From NCBI GenBank assembly GCA_029532415.1, contig JAQOTA010000060.1, forward strand, positions 930,001-994,000: a stretch of DNA of 64,000 bases, given 5' to 3'. The notes beneath the pieces were generated by a model. It did no database searches and was not told the origin of the DNA. It saw nothing but the letters and a program-made list of their open reading frames with translations. A program made the translations under genes and the position numbers. Positions 33,401 to 45,200 of this stretch are shown piece after piece; within the stretch, counting starts at the first letter, position 1, and every line of letters begins with the position of its first letter. Source of the DNA: Marasmius tenuissimus. Taxonomy: Eukaryota > Basidiomycota > Agaricomycetes > Agaricales > Marasmiaceae.

Positions 33401-34566
33401 TTAATACCTTTTCTGAGCCCTTCGTCATACTCAAAGGCGCGCTGGTGACGAAGTCAGGTAAATCCGTCAGTACAGGATTGTCCGACACCTGCGCAGATCC
33501 CGAGCCGCTCGATTTGCCGTTGTCCACCAGGTCGGGCCTGAAAATCGCCTTCTTCTTGAATTCCACCGGTTCTTCCTCTTCACCTCCCTCATCGGCACCA
33601 AAACTAAGGAGTTTGGTGTTTTTCTTCGCCCCCTTCCTCCTCATTTCTTCCTCCCGTTCCCGTTGTGCTTCTTCTCGCGCACGCTGTTGTGCCCGCTTTT
33701 CCTCAGCAGTGATTCTCGGAACGATGTCAGGGAAGGGGTTGTCTAGTATTCGAACATTCTTGATTTTCGGAGGGCTAGATAGAACCACTTAGGCAGGAAG
33801 CGTCGACAGAGCGAGAATTACGCACTATACTGGTCTCTCATTTTTGTCCAACTCCAATTCGCCAATTTTGAGAACATCTAACCAGAAGGAAGAAGAAATC
33901 TGTCAGAGGTTGAGTCTTGATGAGAGAATGAACGGCCATCTCATAAAGAAGGTAAGGGTGAACGAAAACCGATACTCACTGTACACTGTGTCCCCAATAA
34001 CCCTTCCGAATAATGTGTGTTTGCCTTGGAGTTCGTCTGCTCTGTCGAGGGTGATGATGAACTGCGAGTCGTTCGTGTTCTTCTTCCCACTGTTTGCCAT
34101 AGCTACAAGGCCTCGATGACCAAACCGCAAACGAGGATGAATCTCGTCTTCAAAGGGCTCTGTGGGTTCTAAAATGAGTATTTCTGTTGCATTCAGCTAG
34201 AGACTAGTAACTCGCCTCCATAGATAGACTCTCCGCCAGCACCTGTACCGGTTTTGTCACCCGTCTGCACCAAGAAGCCCGGAACCACTCTGTGGAATAT
34301 AACACCATCGTAGTAACCTATCACGGAACGAAGTTAGTTACGCTCGACAGAAGAACTGGATAAGAGCCCGGTCGAAGAACGATATAGTCCCCAAATTTCG
34401 AGAACATCCATTCATGCGAGTATGCAGATGTCTGAAAGGTCTCACCCTCCATAGCCAACTGTAGAAAGTTGCGACATGTCTTCGGTGTTTCCTTCGACCA
34501 TAGCTCGATGTCTATTTCGCCCACGGTAGTTGATATAATTACACGGCCATTCGTTGGAAGAGCCAT
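32698..34566 (-). CDS. CWC27: Spliceosome-associated cyclophilin CWC27
   Basis: Peptidyl-prolyl isomerase-fold protein of activated spliceosomes. Exons 34566-34446, 34317-34216, 34168-33980, 33877-33826, 33774-33408 and 33324-32698, 485 aa. Cyclophilin domain about residues 5-165: [83 protein letters not shown] charged, Lys/Glu-rich C-terminal half follows, with [17 protein letters not shown], typical of CWC27, and DYEVIDPR near the end. Intron 34169-34215 has a GC donor (G|GCGAGT) and is the only way to keep frame into EPTEPFEDE. The last intron (33325-33407) contains a CT dinucleotide repeat on the coding strand. Nuclear. Confidence 0.92.
33364..33400. repeat. AG/CT dinucleotide microsatellite in a CWC27 intron
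   Basis: Nearly pure AG run with one AAAG interruption. On the coding strand it is a CT-rich tract just after the donor of the last CWC27 intron. Confidence 0.85.
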
Positions 34567-36561
34567 CCCTAACCAAGTGCACGATGAGTTTTAGAGTTTG
34601 GCGGAGAGGGTATGAGAGCAGCGCTGAGTCAATGTCCTCGGACGCGTCGTGGTGTGGAGGCGAACCAGGATGGAGATTCCCATGCAGAAGCGCGCAGCAA
34701 TTCTCCCGCTGGGCGCCTAAATTCACACCTTCAGCGGATTCAACGAGCATGGCATGCTTCATCGCTTCATCATGGACTGGATGGAACCGTCTTCCCATTC
34801 TCCGTCGATTGCTTCGCAACGCACTATAATGTGATCTATATGGGACTGTACTCATGACTCTCAACATCTATTATCGACCATGCGACAGTCGACTTGGAGT
34901 CTCCGACTTCCCTCATACAATTGATACATGTATAGTCCAATATCAACGTGCATACAAGAGCACCCTGGTCCTCCAAAGTGAGAACTCAGTCTTGATATTC
35001 TGCCTACTAAGCGTTATGGAGATCGTTGACGCATGGAAGAATGTCAATTTTGTGGAAGAGTATTGGTGAGCCTTTCAATACGCTTCTCTGAGCTCTCCCG
35101 CATGTCAAGATTGAAGGTTATAGTCAAAGGGACTATCCGAAAAAATCCTCGGATTCCCTATGAAGAATGAATTTTCGTGTCGCGACCAAAGATCATCACG
35201 CACTGCAATACAAAGGGAATCGTCGATTTGGCCACCAGTTTCACTCCGTCCAGCAACAACATTGTCAGTGAGTCTCTGGGGACGCTCCTGTCAAGAGCGT
35301 CTCATAGGTCGCTGACAGTTCTGCAGGCCTCGAGGAAGAACTTACTATCCGATGATAGTCTGAAGGCCGCCCCGGTTTCGATGGTGGCTGCTGGCAAGGA
35401 AGTTCCAATACTTTTGCTGGCGAGTACCACATTTCCTCCCATTCGACTGGTCGAGCATGCAAAGGGACAGCGACACACTGGCGAAAGCCCTTATCCTTTG
35501 TTGAACGTCACAGGGGATCATCATGAAGGTCGGGACAGGTTGTAGGTGGGATCTAGTAAGCCTTTCGATGCCCGAGTCGAATGTTGTCTAGTGGTTAATG
35601 CCTACCACGCACCTATCGTCTTGCTTTCCTCCATCCAGAAGGAGCTCGCCGAAGGTGCGTATTGGCTGTGCTCGGTATTGGAGTTGTTCTCATCATACTA
35701 CCAGTCAGTATCATGGACAAACGTCGGCTACTTCACCCAAGGCGCGGACATCAATATATTGCCAGAGCTCGAGGTCTTGAGACTTGCAGGTAGGATGTTC
35801 GTTCTCCTCAATCAGAAACCTGGGACTGAGTCCTGTTCCTCTATCGGGAAAGCAGCGTCTTTCGATACCATCTCGCCTTGAAGAAGCACATTCGGGACTG
35901 AAAACAGGCAATCCACTCGGCATCGGGTCCCTCCCTGTTCGAAATATACCTCAGCAACTTCTGGCGATTTCTATAGCGCACCTACTTATCATCCACAAAT
36001 CCTTCTTGCATCAGGGACTTGGGGAATCAGCACGGGTGGCGCATGGTCACTTGCAACTGAAGCTGAAATTTAGGCATTTAAACTATATCAATTCCAGAGC
36101 GTCATATCTGTGGGTCGTACCCGCGGCCGTGGTCTCGAGACCATTGCGTTGAGCGTCTCGTAACTTTTACTCACAAAAGTGGGGTTTCGACGGCCTGATT
36201 CTCACTCATGTTACCACCATAAATTTGGGAATTATCCTCCGATCCTCGACCACGGAATAGCGTACGTTTGGCGATGAGGTAGCACGATCTTGAGCAACTA
36301 GCCTAGTTCGATATGAAGCAACCGAAGAGAGGTTACCAAGATCGTGGAGTTCCATACAGGCTGTGGATCGTTCAACACAGCCCGATATTCAGCTTCTGAC
36401 AAAACATTAATACGATGCCTCCCGAATCTGAACGTCATTTCCCGCCGCCTGAATTAGTTCGATCCTACAAGAAGTCTCACTTCTCCGTCATCATGAGACC
36501 CAGTTGTCTGTATATAAGCACTCATTAAAGGAAAGTGAAGAGTACCAATTGGCACATAGCG
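34567..36561. other. Intergenic region, possible gene relics
   Basis: Two kb. Plus-strand frames at 35177-35545 and 35546-35881 are open with protein-like composition (for example ILPELEVLRLAG) but show no start, splice logic or recognisable family, so they may be remains of a decayed gene. A TATATAAG at 36511-36518 precedes the small membrane-protein gene by about 45 nt. Nothing else is supported. Confidence 0.35.
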
Positions 36562-37114
36562 ATGATCATCAGAACCTCACTTTCCAACGCTCGCTTTCCT
36601 CATGCTTCTAAGGGACCTCTTGAAAGAATGCCGCGTGGGACCATGAAGGTATGTCTTCAACTCGATGCACGCAATAATACGCACTCATGGACTCCTCCCC
36701 GTACTTTCACACTCCGAAGAATACAGCTATGGCTATGACCGTCCTGGCAGCCTCTTTTGCAGGCTTTTACTATTCGCTGAAAGCACGCGACAGTGCAAAA
36801 CGTGAATTAGGGAAGGTCGACGAATGTATGTTCTCCAATTACTTGAAATGAGGCTGTCACTGACCTCGTTTACAGACGAATCGACTTACATGAGGCTTCG
36901 CAGTCAACCCCATTACCCATTGATACCGAACGCTGTGAATCCAGGCGACAGCTACTCTGTCAAACCTCCTGTCCATGAGCATGACGCAAAGCATCATACC
37001 ATTCCCCATGCCAAAAACTTAGGCACTCTTGCCGATGGCCAACCAATCTTACAGCCTGCGCCCCAGCGCCCGAAAGACGACGGAAGTGGGCTCGTTTACA
37101 CCAAAAAGGCGTAA
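36562..37114 (+). CDS. Small single-pass membrane protein of unknown function
   Basis: Exons 36562-36648, 36720-36825 and 36876-37114 in phase, 143 aa. The N-terminus is basic and hydroxylated (MIIRTSLSNARFPHASKGP), like a mitochondrial presequence. One transmembrane segment follows (NTAMAMTVLAASFAGFYYSL), then a charged helix and a Pro/His-rich tail ending GLVYTKKA. I do not recognise the family. A shorter model starting at 36688 (MDSSPYFHTPKN) reaches the same segment without the first exon. Location in a mitochondrial membrane is inferred from the presequence-like start only. Confidence 0.6.
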
Positions 37115-37645
37115 CTTATATCAACGCGAATTTGTACTATTTAGTTGTACTATTATCAGTGAAGTGAACCAATCCACCGACGGCTTATTCACACAATTCG
37201 TTATTTTCAGGGCGTGCTGTCCACACCAGTAGTGCTTGAATTTTTGCTTGAATTCGTCCCAAGTTTGAAGTAGCACCGACTGGTGACTCTAATTCAAGAG
37301 AGCCTCAGTTTGATCTTAACGAGGATCACGAGCAAGGTCCGTGCGCCAGCGCTAGCCCCGGCATCCATTCCCGAGCTTGGTTTTCCACGCTCGACCAGCC
37401 ATGTGTCTCAATTGAACTCTCTTTGTGCATCTCTAGCCTTCTTGCGGTCGACCCAGCTGGACCATGCAATCCCCAAATACACTTTCTTGATGTCCGATTC
37501 ATTCCCGTCAAGCTCCATATGCCTCCAGAGACAAACGTGCTGCGTCGACGGCCAGTCAGCCGTATACCGAACCCTTGTTTAGTTTACTCTCTCCCCCCAA
37601 CTCTCATCATATAGCCCGAGCCCAAATTCAAATTTCTTCAAGAGA
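37115..37645. other. Intergenic region upstream of nagA copy 2
   Basis: About 530 nt between two plus-strand genes; 3' UTR of the small membrane-protein gene and promoter of the deacetylase. No gene or repeat recognised. Confidence 0.4.
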
Positions 37646-39726
37646 ATGTCCTCCGACAATGGCCTGGTGTGTTTCACTAACTGTTCCCTCCCGCAAGAGG
37701 ACGGAACGTTGATCCAGAAGGATCTATGGATAGATCAACGAAGGGGGGTCATTTTGGATGCTCAGGTATGTTTTCTGTCGTTTCCGAAGTAACCCGTAAT
37801 CTGATTAAGAGATTTATCTTTGTCAGAAAACCTTCTTTCTGAGAAAGCAGAGGCCTGATACTGTCATCGACCTTGGTGGAAACATCCTCAGGTAAGTTCA
37901 TTTACACGCGTGTCGCTAAATACCTCTACGCTTCAATCGCTGACATTTTGTTCTTTTTGTAGCCCAGGTCTCATCGACATTCAAATCAACGGAGCATATG
38001 GTTTCGATTTCTCAGTCTTCGAAGGTGATGAACAGGTCTATGCAGATGGTTTGAAGCACGTAGCTGAGAAGATCGTCGAGACGGGCGTCACTTCGTAAGT
38101 CCTCGGCCGAATTCTCAAACCGCTCACAACTAGTCGCAATATCTCATTTCCGCGTTCACAGACTTGTGCCGACCATTGTGGTCAGTCTTCCTGTTTCAAA
38201 GGCCATCACATTTGGGCTGATCCTTTTCACAGACACAGGAGCGTTCTTTGTATCCAACTCTATTGCGTTTGCTGCGACCTGCTTCTCATCCGGACTCCGC
38301 CACTCTGCTGGGATGGCATGCGGAAGGTCCGTTCATCGAAATGGCCAAGCGGGGTGCACATACGCCGTCGTTTCTCATGGGTGCTCAGGAGGGGTTCAAG
38401 ACTTTTGAACAAGTATATGGCGCGGAGAATCTCGTCGAAGACGAGGATTGGTTGATGGGCCACGACGTGGGTGTTCGGGTGATTACTGCAGCACCAGAAG
38501 TCTCTGGCGTCATGGGTGCCATCGAAATCCTCACGAACAGAGGCATCGCGTTCTCAATTGGGCACAGGTCAGGGATCTTCATAATTTCTTCGCGTTAAAC
38601 ACTCATTCATTTCTTTTAGTATCGCTACTTCGGACATAGCAACTGCTGCAGTCAAACGCGGGGCCTGCTTAATTACCCATCTGTTCAACGCTATGCCCCA
38701 GTTGCACCATCGAGATCCTTCGATCATCGGGTTGTTGGGGCTTTCCCCCCACTTGGCTTCTCCGTTCACTCCTATAGCAGCCAATCCTTTTGGTTCCGGT
38801 CCAGGTACTCCTAAATCATTGAGTCGATCCTCGAGTCACGTACGGACGAAGTCGAGGGGACCCAAATCTCCTACATCTCCTACCGTCGCGGCCGTTTCGG
38901 AGGCGTTCGACGATATTGAGACACCTCCCCAAAGCCCAATGTTTAGGAACAAACCGGAAGGCTTGACGCGGACCGAGAGTATCCCCAGCTTGAAGCTCGG
39001 CGCTTCCCAGGAATTTGAAAGGCCCTTTTATGAGATGATCGTAGACGGGATCCATTCTCATCCGAACTCCGTTCGAGTGGGTACATCTCCATCGTCGGAA
39101 CTCTTCGCGATGATGATATCTCTGGTATTGATTCCGTCTTCATGATCTAGCTTGCGTATTCCGCTTTTCCGGAAGGTTGCATTCTGATCACAGACGGTAC
39201 GTATTCCGACACGCTCCTTGACGCAGGGCTGATTCGGGTTCGCAATTGTTGCCGCCAGCTATGAAGATCCTTGACCCGAATCTTCATGATGGTGTCCATG
39301 AATGGAGAGACGGAAAGCGGTTCGTCAAAGAGGGAGAGAAACTCTATCTTGAGGGCACCGACACCCTGGCCGGAAGGTGTGTTTCAGGGTGCTTACTTTT
39401 TAGTCAATCTGATAGCTAAAACGTCAATGGCTGGCCTGCAGTGTTGTGACTCTAGACAAATGCGTTCGCAACTTCAGCCGCTTCACTGGCTCATCGATAG
39501 GCCAGGCCTTGAAGTGCGCGACCTTTAATCCTGCGAAGTAACATCGACAATTTTACGTGTTCTCCCTATCTGAGACTAACTACCTCCTTTTCATAGATGC
39601 CTCGGAATAGAGAACAAGAAGGGAACGCTCCGGGCGGGGGCTGATGCTGATCTTGTGGTCCTTAACCGCGAAGGCGAGGTGCTGAGCACCTGGGTCAAAG
39701 GAAAGCAAGTATGGAAGCGAGCTTGA
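37646..39726 (+). CDS. nagA: N-acetylglucosamine-6-phosphate deacetylase, copy 2
   Basis: Paralogue of the gene at 28698-30598. Ten exons: 37646-37765, 37827-37891, 37963-38094, 38162-38180, 38233-38567, 38620-39076, 39151-39196, 39259-39376, 39442-39537, 39597-39726; 505 aa. Seven of ten exon lengths (65, 132, 19, 46, 118, 96 and 130 nt) equal those of copy 1. Motifs SPGLIDIQINGAYGFDF, LGWHAEGPF, GACLITHLFNAMPQLHHRDP, LITDAMKILDPN and GADADLVVLN are intact. Exon 6 is 135 nt longer because of a Ser/Pro-rich insert (about 38740-38990) containing RSSSHVRTKSRGPKSPTSPT, a likely disordered surface loop. Both copies appear functional. Confidence 0.92.
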
Positions 39727-40189
39727 TTTGGTATCTTAAATATTTCTTATCTCTCCCGAACGTGATCATGAAGACAGAAGCTGAGAAAAATGTAGAACTA
39801 AGAAGCGATTGTCAAAGCTGCAACTTGAGAGTGAGGCTCTCACCCGCGAGTGCCCGTAGCCGTGAGAGTTTGCTTTAGCCTAGACAGCCGAGACTAAGTA
39901 CTTAGCGACGAGGCCGCGGGGAAGCGCTGGAGCAACGCTGGAGATTGGCACGTAAGAACTCGTAAGAGTGGCGTCCTGAATGACAACACGACATACGGCC
40001 GAGCCGAATGTGCCGGATTTTGTTTTTCCCGCTCCGGACTCGTCGAATTTTTGTGAGCCATCTCCCTTTTTTTAAACTTCCACGACCTAGACGCTTGCCA
40101 GCACATAGAAAAGGACCCTTCCGTTCTCTCTCGTTACTATTTAAACTTCCTCCTTTTCCTTCAATTTCCGTCAATCGATAGAATTCATC
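39727..40189. other. Intergenic region
   Basis: 463 nt. A TATTTAAA motif at about 40137 lies 50 nt before the next start codon and may be its TATA element. No coding sequence supported. Confidence 0.4.
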
Positions 40190-41152
40190 ATGTCGCCGAC
40201 AATAACAGTCACCTGCACTCGCCCGAGACGCCTATCTCTGTCGGTGGTGGCAGCCCGCACACCTCCCCCATTGCTCAATCTCCCTGCAGAACTCGTGCTC
40301 GATATCCTCGAGCTTTGTCTCAAAGACAACAAACCCAGCACGCTCGCCGTTCTCTGCAAGGCCGTCTGCAGCTTCGTTGACGCCATCCTTTATCGAACGG
40401 TCGTTCTCGAATCCAGGGAGACCATCAACTTATTTCATCGAACCACACTCTCGAAATCACCCACTTTCTTCGCCACACATGTCAAGAAGCTCGTTCTGGC
40501 CCATAACCCCTCTGCAGAGAGTATCCAGTTCCGTCGAATTCTCGACATCGTCTCCCCATGTACTGGGCTGCGCTCGTTGGTCTTACCATCGGGCTATGAG
40601 AAACCGGCTATTCAATCTATCATGCGCAGTGTACGGAGCGATGGCCTTGCAGAGATTCTCATTCATTCCAATCAGGGGCTCCGCACTTTCGACGCGGACG
40701 CGACGCGTCCCGATTACACGCTCCCCGTGACCCACCTACGGATCTGCGAACCAGGTGATGGCTTCGTCGCCCCGTGCTCTTTACTCTCTGCCATTGGCAG
40801 CCTCCCACGCCTGTCCCACCTCCAGCTCTCACGTCGAATTAACTCGAACGAAGACAATGACGAAGTCTTCGTTGACGACGTTGCCCATATCCTACAAACT
40901 CGACCGGAATTGACCATGTTGGTCGTTTCGGTATTCTCTTTACCCTGGACACCAGCACCGGCCTCGGATGTCACTGAAAGCAGCATATGGGTCATGTTGG
41001 ATGATCTCGCTAAGAGAGATCGCAGGCTCCTGGTCAGGAAGGGAGAGTACCAGGACTGGAACGTGGAGCGGGATGGCGTGCGTCGGGTAAGGTTGGGAGA
41101 GGCGTCGGACTTCTGGGTTTCCTCCAAGTACGGTCCTGTGGTACCCTATTAG
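40190..41152 (+). CDS. Intronless F-box-like protein
   Basis: Single exon, 320 aa. An F-box-like helix bundle lies at residues 25-75 (LLNLPAELVLDILELCLKDN, then TLAVLCKAVCSFVDAILYRT), a pattern common in agaricomycete expanded F-box families. The remainder has short leucine-rich segments (LRSLVLPSG, LPRLSHLQLS) consistent with a degenerate LRR-type substrate domain. The intronless structure differs from its neighbours and fits a retro- or rapidly duplicating family. Substrate unknown. Confidence 0.8.
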   Translation: MSPTITVTCTRPRRLSLSVVAARTPPPLLNLPAELVLDILELCLKDNKPSTLAVLCKAVCSFVDAILYRTVVLESRETINLFHRTTLSKSPTFFATHVKKLVLAHNPSAESIQFRRILDIVSPCTGLRSLVLPSGYEKPAIQSIMRSVRSDGLAEILIHSNQGLRTFDADATRPDYTLPVTHLRICEPGDGFVAPCSLLSAIGSLPRLSHLQLSRRINSNEDNDEVFVDDVAHILQTRPELTMLVVSVFSLPWTPAPASDVTESSIWVMLDDLAKRDRRLLVRKGEYQDWNVERDGVRRVRLGEASDFWVSSKYGPVVPY

Positions 41153-41447
41153 ATGGTAGCCCAGCTACCCACAGAGCCTAGACATCATATATAGACCGAT
41201 ATCTTACTGTACTATCTATACTTTTTGAGGCCGTATCATTACTGTCTCGTTATATTCGTTATACTTATACGGCAGAGTACTTGTACGCATATGATAGAAA
41301 GAAAACTTGTTCTGAATCTGGATATGAAAATACTCTGATCCTTCACGCAGCCACATTGAGGTATGTTTGTTACTGAGAATCATTGAGCTTGGTGATGTTC
41401 CCAAAACGCCAAGTTGTAAGGTTCTAGAACTAGCGGTCTATGAGAGT

Positions 41448-42206
41448 CTAGACAACCTGGTGAATCTGTTCTCATCAAATTCAGTCGTATGTACTCGGAA
41501 AAGTGAAATCCAAGAACGATTACTCACCCTTCCATCTTCTACCCTAAATATCCATCCTGTAACTGTCGTCTCCTTCAGCACAAGAGGATGGTTCCTGAGA
41601 AATTCAACATCCTCCTTCACACTGGCCTCGAGATCGCTGAATTCCAAAAACTCCATCTTTTCAAGGACTTCCGAAGTCTCAGCATTCGCATTGGGACCCA
41701 GCTCGGCCTTGATTTTTTCACGCAACTGTGGTGTGGTGAATGTGAGCAACCCGCAGCCAGTGTGGTGGAAGAGGGCTATTTCCCGCGTTCCGAGCATGCG
41801 TTGGGAGATTATAATGCTGCGCAAGGCGTCTTTCCTGTCCATATACACCAACTTAGCCCATTCGACAAGTGAACGCAGGAACGAAATCGACGCACGCAGC
41901 ACCTCCAGCATTTCGGATGATATGAGCCTCTCCAAGCTGAAGCCCCAAAGAATCGAAGTTACTGTCGCAGATTGATTCATTCGTCAGTATAGATCGTTTC
42001 CGCCCTAGAACAAGCTCACTGACTCGATACGCGAATCCATACAGGTCACTAGGGGTCAATCATTGAGCACAAGCCTGAAGACAAGCATTTCCCGCAAGCT
42101 TCTCACCTATAAGGAGTTTCTTGGAGGGTGGTGTAGGCAGATTCGGGCGATGTCTTTCCTGCGCATATTTTTCGTTATGTGCGACGAAATCTTTGTGGGA
42201 TGACAT
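41448..42206 (-). CDS. Beta-type carbonic anhydrase
   Basis: Zinc enzyme interconverting CO2 and bicarbonate. Exons 42206-42107, 42048-42024 (25 nt), 41961-41896, 41834-41528 and a 9-nt terminal exon 41456-41448 encoding Val-Val-stop; 168 aa. Active-site Cys-Asp-Arg in VTCMDSRID, GEAHIIRNAGG, DALRSIIISQRMLGT, then His and Cys zinc ligands in FHHTGCGLLTFT. C-terminal strand TVTGWIFRVEDGRVV. This is the short fungal beta-CA subclass. A longer in-frame N-terminus starting at 42296 exists; the 42206 start (MSSHKDFVAHNEKYAQ) is the family-typical one. Confidence 0.9.
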
Positions 42207-45200
42207 AGTTGAAGTCGAACAAAAACGTCGTGGAGGGGCTAAAGCTAGATGAGCTATGAGACAGGGCACGTCGGAAACCGGATATGGACTTGGCAATCAC
42301 CCGCATTCGTGGAATTTTTCAACCCCAAGGTGTGCGTTCTTCTAATGTTTGGGGTCGTGCGAAATGGGCATTTGAGAGCTGACCGAAGTTGCGCAGGTCG
42401 AATGGCGAAGGACATGGCAAGAACGGGGAAGTTTAGTGGACAGGGTGATGACGGAATGACTTAAGTCTTAGCTCAAGATTCATCAACTATCATTATGGGT
42501 CCCTGTGTGCCAGGGTGAGCACAATCCCTACTTGTATGGAACGGCTCTTTCATACGCTTCTTCTGCGGTCATATCAGTGGATATGCTGCACTCCTCGCGA
42601 GTTTGAACATCCAGCCTCAAGATTCAAGCACCCCAGGATCTGGGCTTCAAAGTCACGGCTATTGCCTGTGCTGTCGGTACCCACACAACGACTTTTAAAT
42701 CGCTATCTTCCCTATGCCGGGGCAAAAAGGGTCTCTCTAAGACTCCGTTGCACCAGAACCTATGAGAACTCGTCGAACCGGACATCGAAAAACCTCACCA
42801 GGACATACCCCGGCCCGCTCAGGGCCGGGACATGGTTATCCGAAACAACATCCACATACAAGTGTCAAACTTCTACCTCTACTGCGTACGACAGTTGATC
42901 CCCAACCTGTGTAACTGGATGCCTATTCCTATGCTACGATGTTGACTACTGAAATGGTCCCCGGACCACCGACAGGGTCGTCTATACAAGTTGAGCTAAT
43001 GGGGCGGTCAAAGAAATACTGTCTTACTAAAGCTAAAGGTGGACGTCGAGTCAGATTTTGGGCGCGTAGGTGATCTAGCCTCCGAGATGTCGGGTCTCAG
43101 GAAACCCGTACTAGAGAACAAACAGCCATGATTCCCACTCACTCAATAGAACCTTGACAGCTTCCGGGAATCACTCATCAATCCACAGAACCACTAGGCG
43201 TCCCAAGAGTTAGTTACCACCGCGGTGAGGGGCAAACATTAATTTTCGTAAGTCTGTTGTAACCTTCTTGTACACATCATTGATATCTTCGTAGGCTATG
43301 CAGGATCTGTGGATGTTGTTTGGAATTTAACAATCAATCTTTGAATACCCCAGCCGATTTTATCGTTACATCTGGACATTACTTGCCTAGACCTCGTCTT
43401 CTTTGGGTCCCTTGTCTCATAAACCACTAAGGGCAACCTTGCTTGATAGATGTGGACGGATTGGCATTTATGTCCTTCAGCTCGATGCTGGACAATCACG
43501 GAAGCGATTCCAGGCAGCTGGGACCAATCGAGATTCTGATCATGCAAACAGACGCGGGACAATGGGCGTCCTCCATACCGCGTTTCCTCGGTAAACAAAA
43601 GACCGTGGAGCAAGTATTCTATTGGACTGCAAGAAGGTAAACGAGGTCAAGAGAGGCACGGTCCCACAACTATGTAAATGAGAGCGCCCGGCGACATTTT
43701 CGCGGTGTTAGTTAATTAATCACGATGTTAACAGCTTTGTGACCACCCTTTTCGAGCCCCTTGGAGGCAAGACGTCAAACTTTACACAGTCGTACCCCGT
43801 GGTGGTTGCCAAATTGTACATTGACTCGGAGGCGATGTGCTCGGTGTGAACTTGAGGAAAAGTCGCACGCACGCAGGACTCATTATGGGGCCCCCAATAC
43901 TTCCGCAGTTCCTCAGCAATCCTCTACTAAGTTTGCGAGCTTCGCCCGATTCTTTTAGCGTAGCAATTGTCCAGTAGACGCCCGCACGATTGAACTCAAA
44001 TATCGCCACAGTGATCAGTTAATATTATCAAAGCGCTTCCAGTATATCCAATCTGCACCTAACTCGCTCGACCCACTTTTTTCCGATATTAGATTTCGCC
44101 CGCCCTTCCTCGACTCATCAGAGGCACTGATGTTCACTCCAACTTTCTTTTCGGCGCGTTTCGTACCATGGAACTCGTTCAATCATTGTCATTGCGGTCG
44201 GCATGCTTGGAATCATTGAATAGATACATCCATCATCGGTGTCCATGGTCTTTTCGGTTTTTCTCATCGTGGCCTTGAAAGTGCGGTTAGATGAACATGA
44301 TGCGTGTGCAAACCATACTCTGCCTTGTGGCGTAAGTATCTCCTATCATTACCTATTTGCGTTGGTAGGTTTTCGGCCATCATCAGGTGGACTTTGAAGC
44401 GAGGCTAAATGTGCTCACGAGTGCGTTCGTCCTGTCACTAAACATAGGTGTTTTCACCGGTCTCTTCGACTGGTCAGACTGGAGCTTCCGCGGCCTGAGG
44501 TGAATGGATGACTCATGAGTTTTCTGAGACCCTCGTACTCTGCAAGAAGCGGAGCAACGGCAAAGCCACCGCAGTCCGGGGGGTAGATGGTCAGGACGGT
44601 AGCATCTCTGATGTTTTTAGTCGGGAGCTCGGCATCTGGGGTAAGTCCCTCACGAGTCGAAGCTCCCGGGTCCGTTGGGTGAGTGCTACAATGATGTTGG
44701 ACTTGTACTGCTACTATTCGGCTGATAAGCAACAAAAATGAAGGAGGATTGGATGGAATCTGAGGTCCGAGCCGCATCACTCCGATATTCTACCTACTAT
44801 CTTGGGCCAGGTACCTCAGTTTCCTGGTAAGAGCAATTGGGATAGAGGCTATCACTGCAAGTACGGGGAATCAAAGCTATCTGGGAGGTACGTATAGGGA
44901 AATAGTACGAAACCAGTACTGGAAGACGCATGGGTTGACGAATGTTCATACTAACGACATCCATGCGGCAAATTCACTCTGAAATAGAACCTTCCCGTCC
45001 CCCTCTTTCCCCGTGCGCGACGCTCGTCTTGCTTAGATATCTATATTCAGATACGAGGCCGCCCCCTTGTGGCACCAGGATAAGATATCCAGGCTGTAAA
45101 CACTGGCCGGTATTCCAGTTCCAGTCCCCATACGTCGGCGCTTTGATATCCCGATCGCAACAACCGAACATCAGAACATACAGGGGAACTAGATTGCTGG

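Noticed and set aside
33014..33792. Plus-strand Ser/Phe-rich open frames
   Set aside because: Antisense of the Lys/Glu-rich CWC27 C-terminus, including the dinucleotide repeat.
40714..41127. 137-codon minus-strand open frame
   Set aside because: Antisense shadow of the intronless F-box-like gene.
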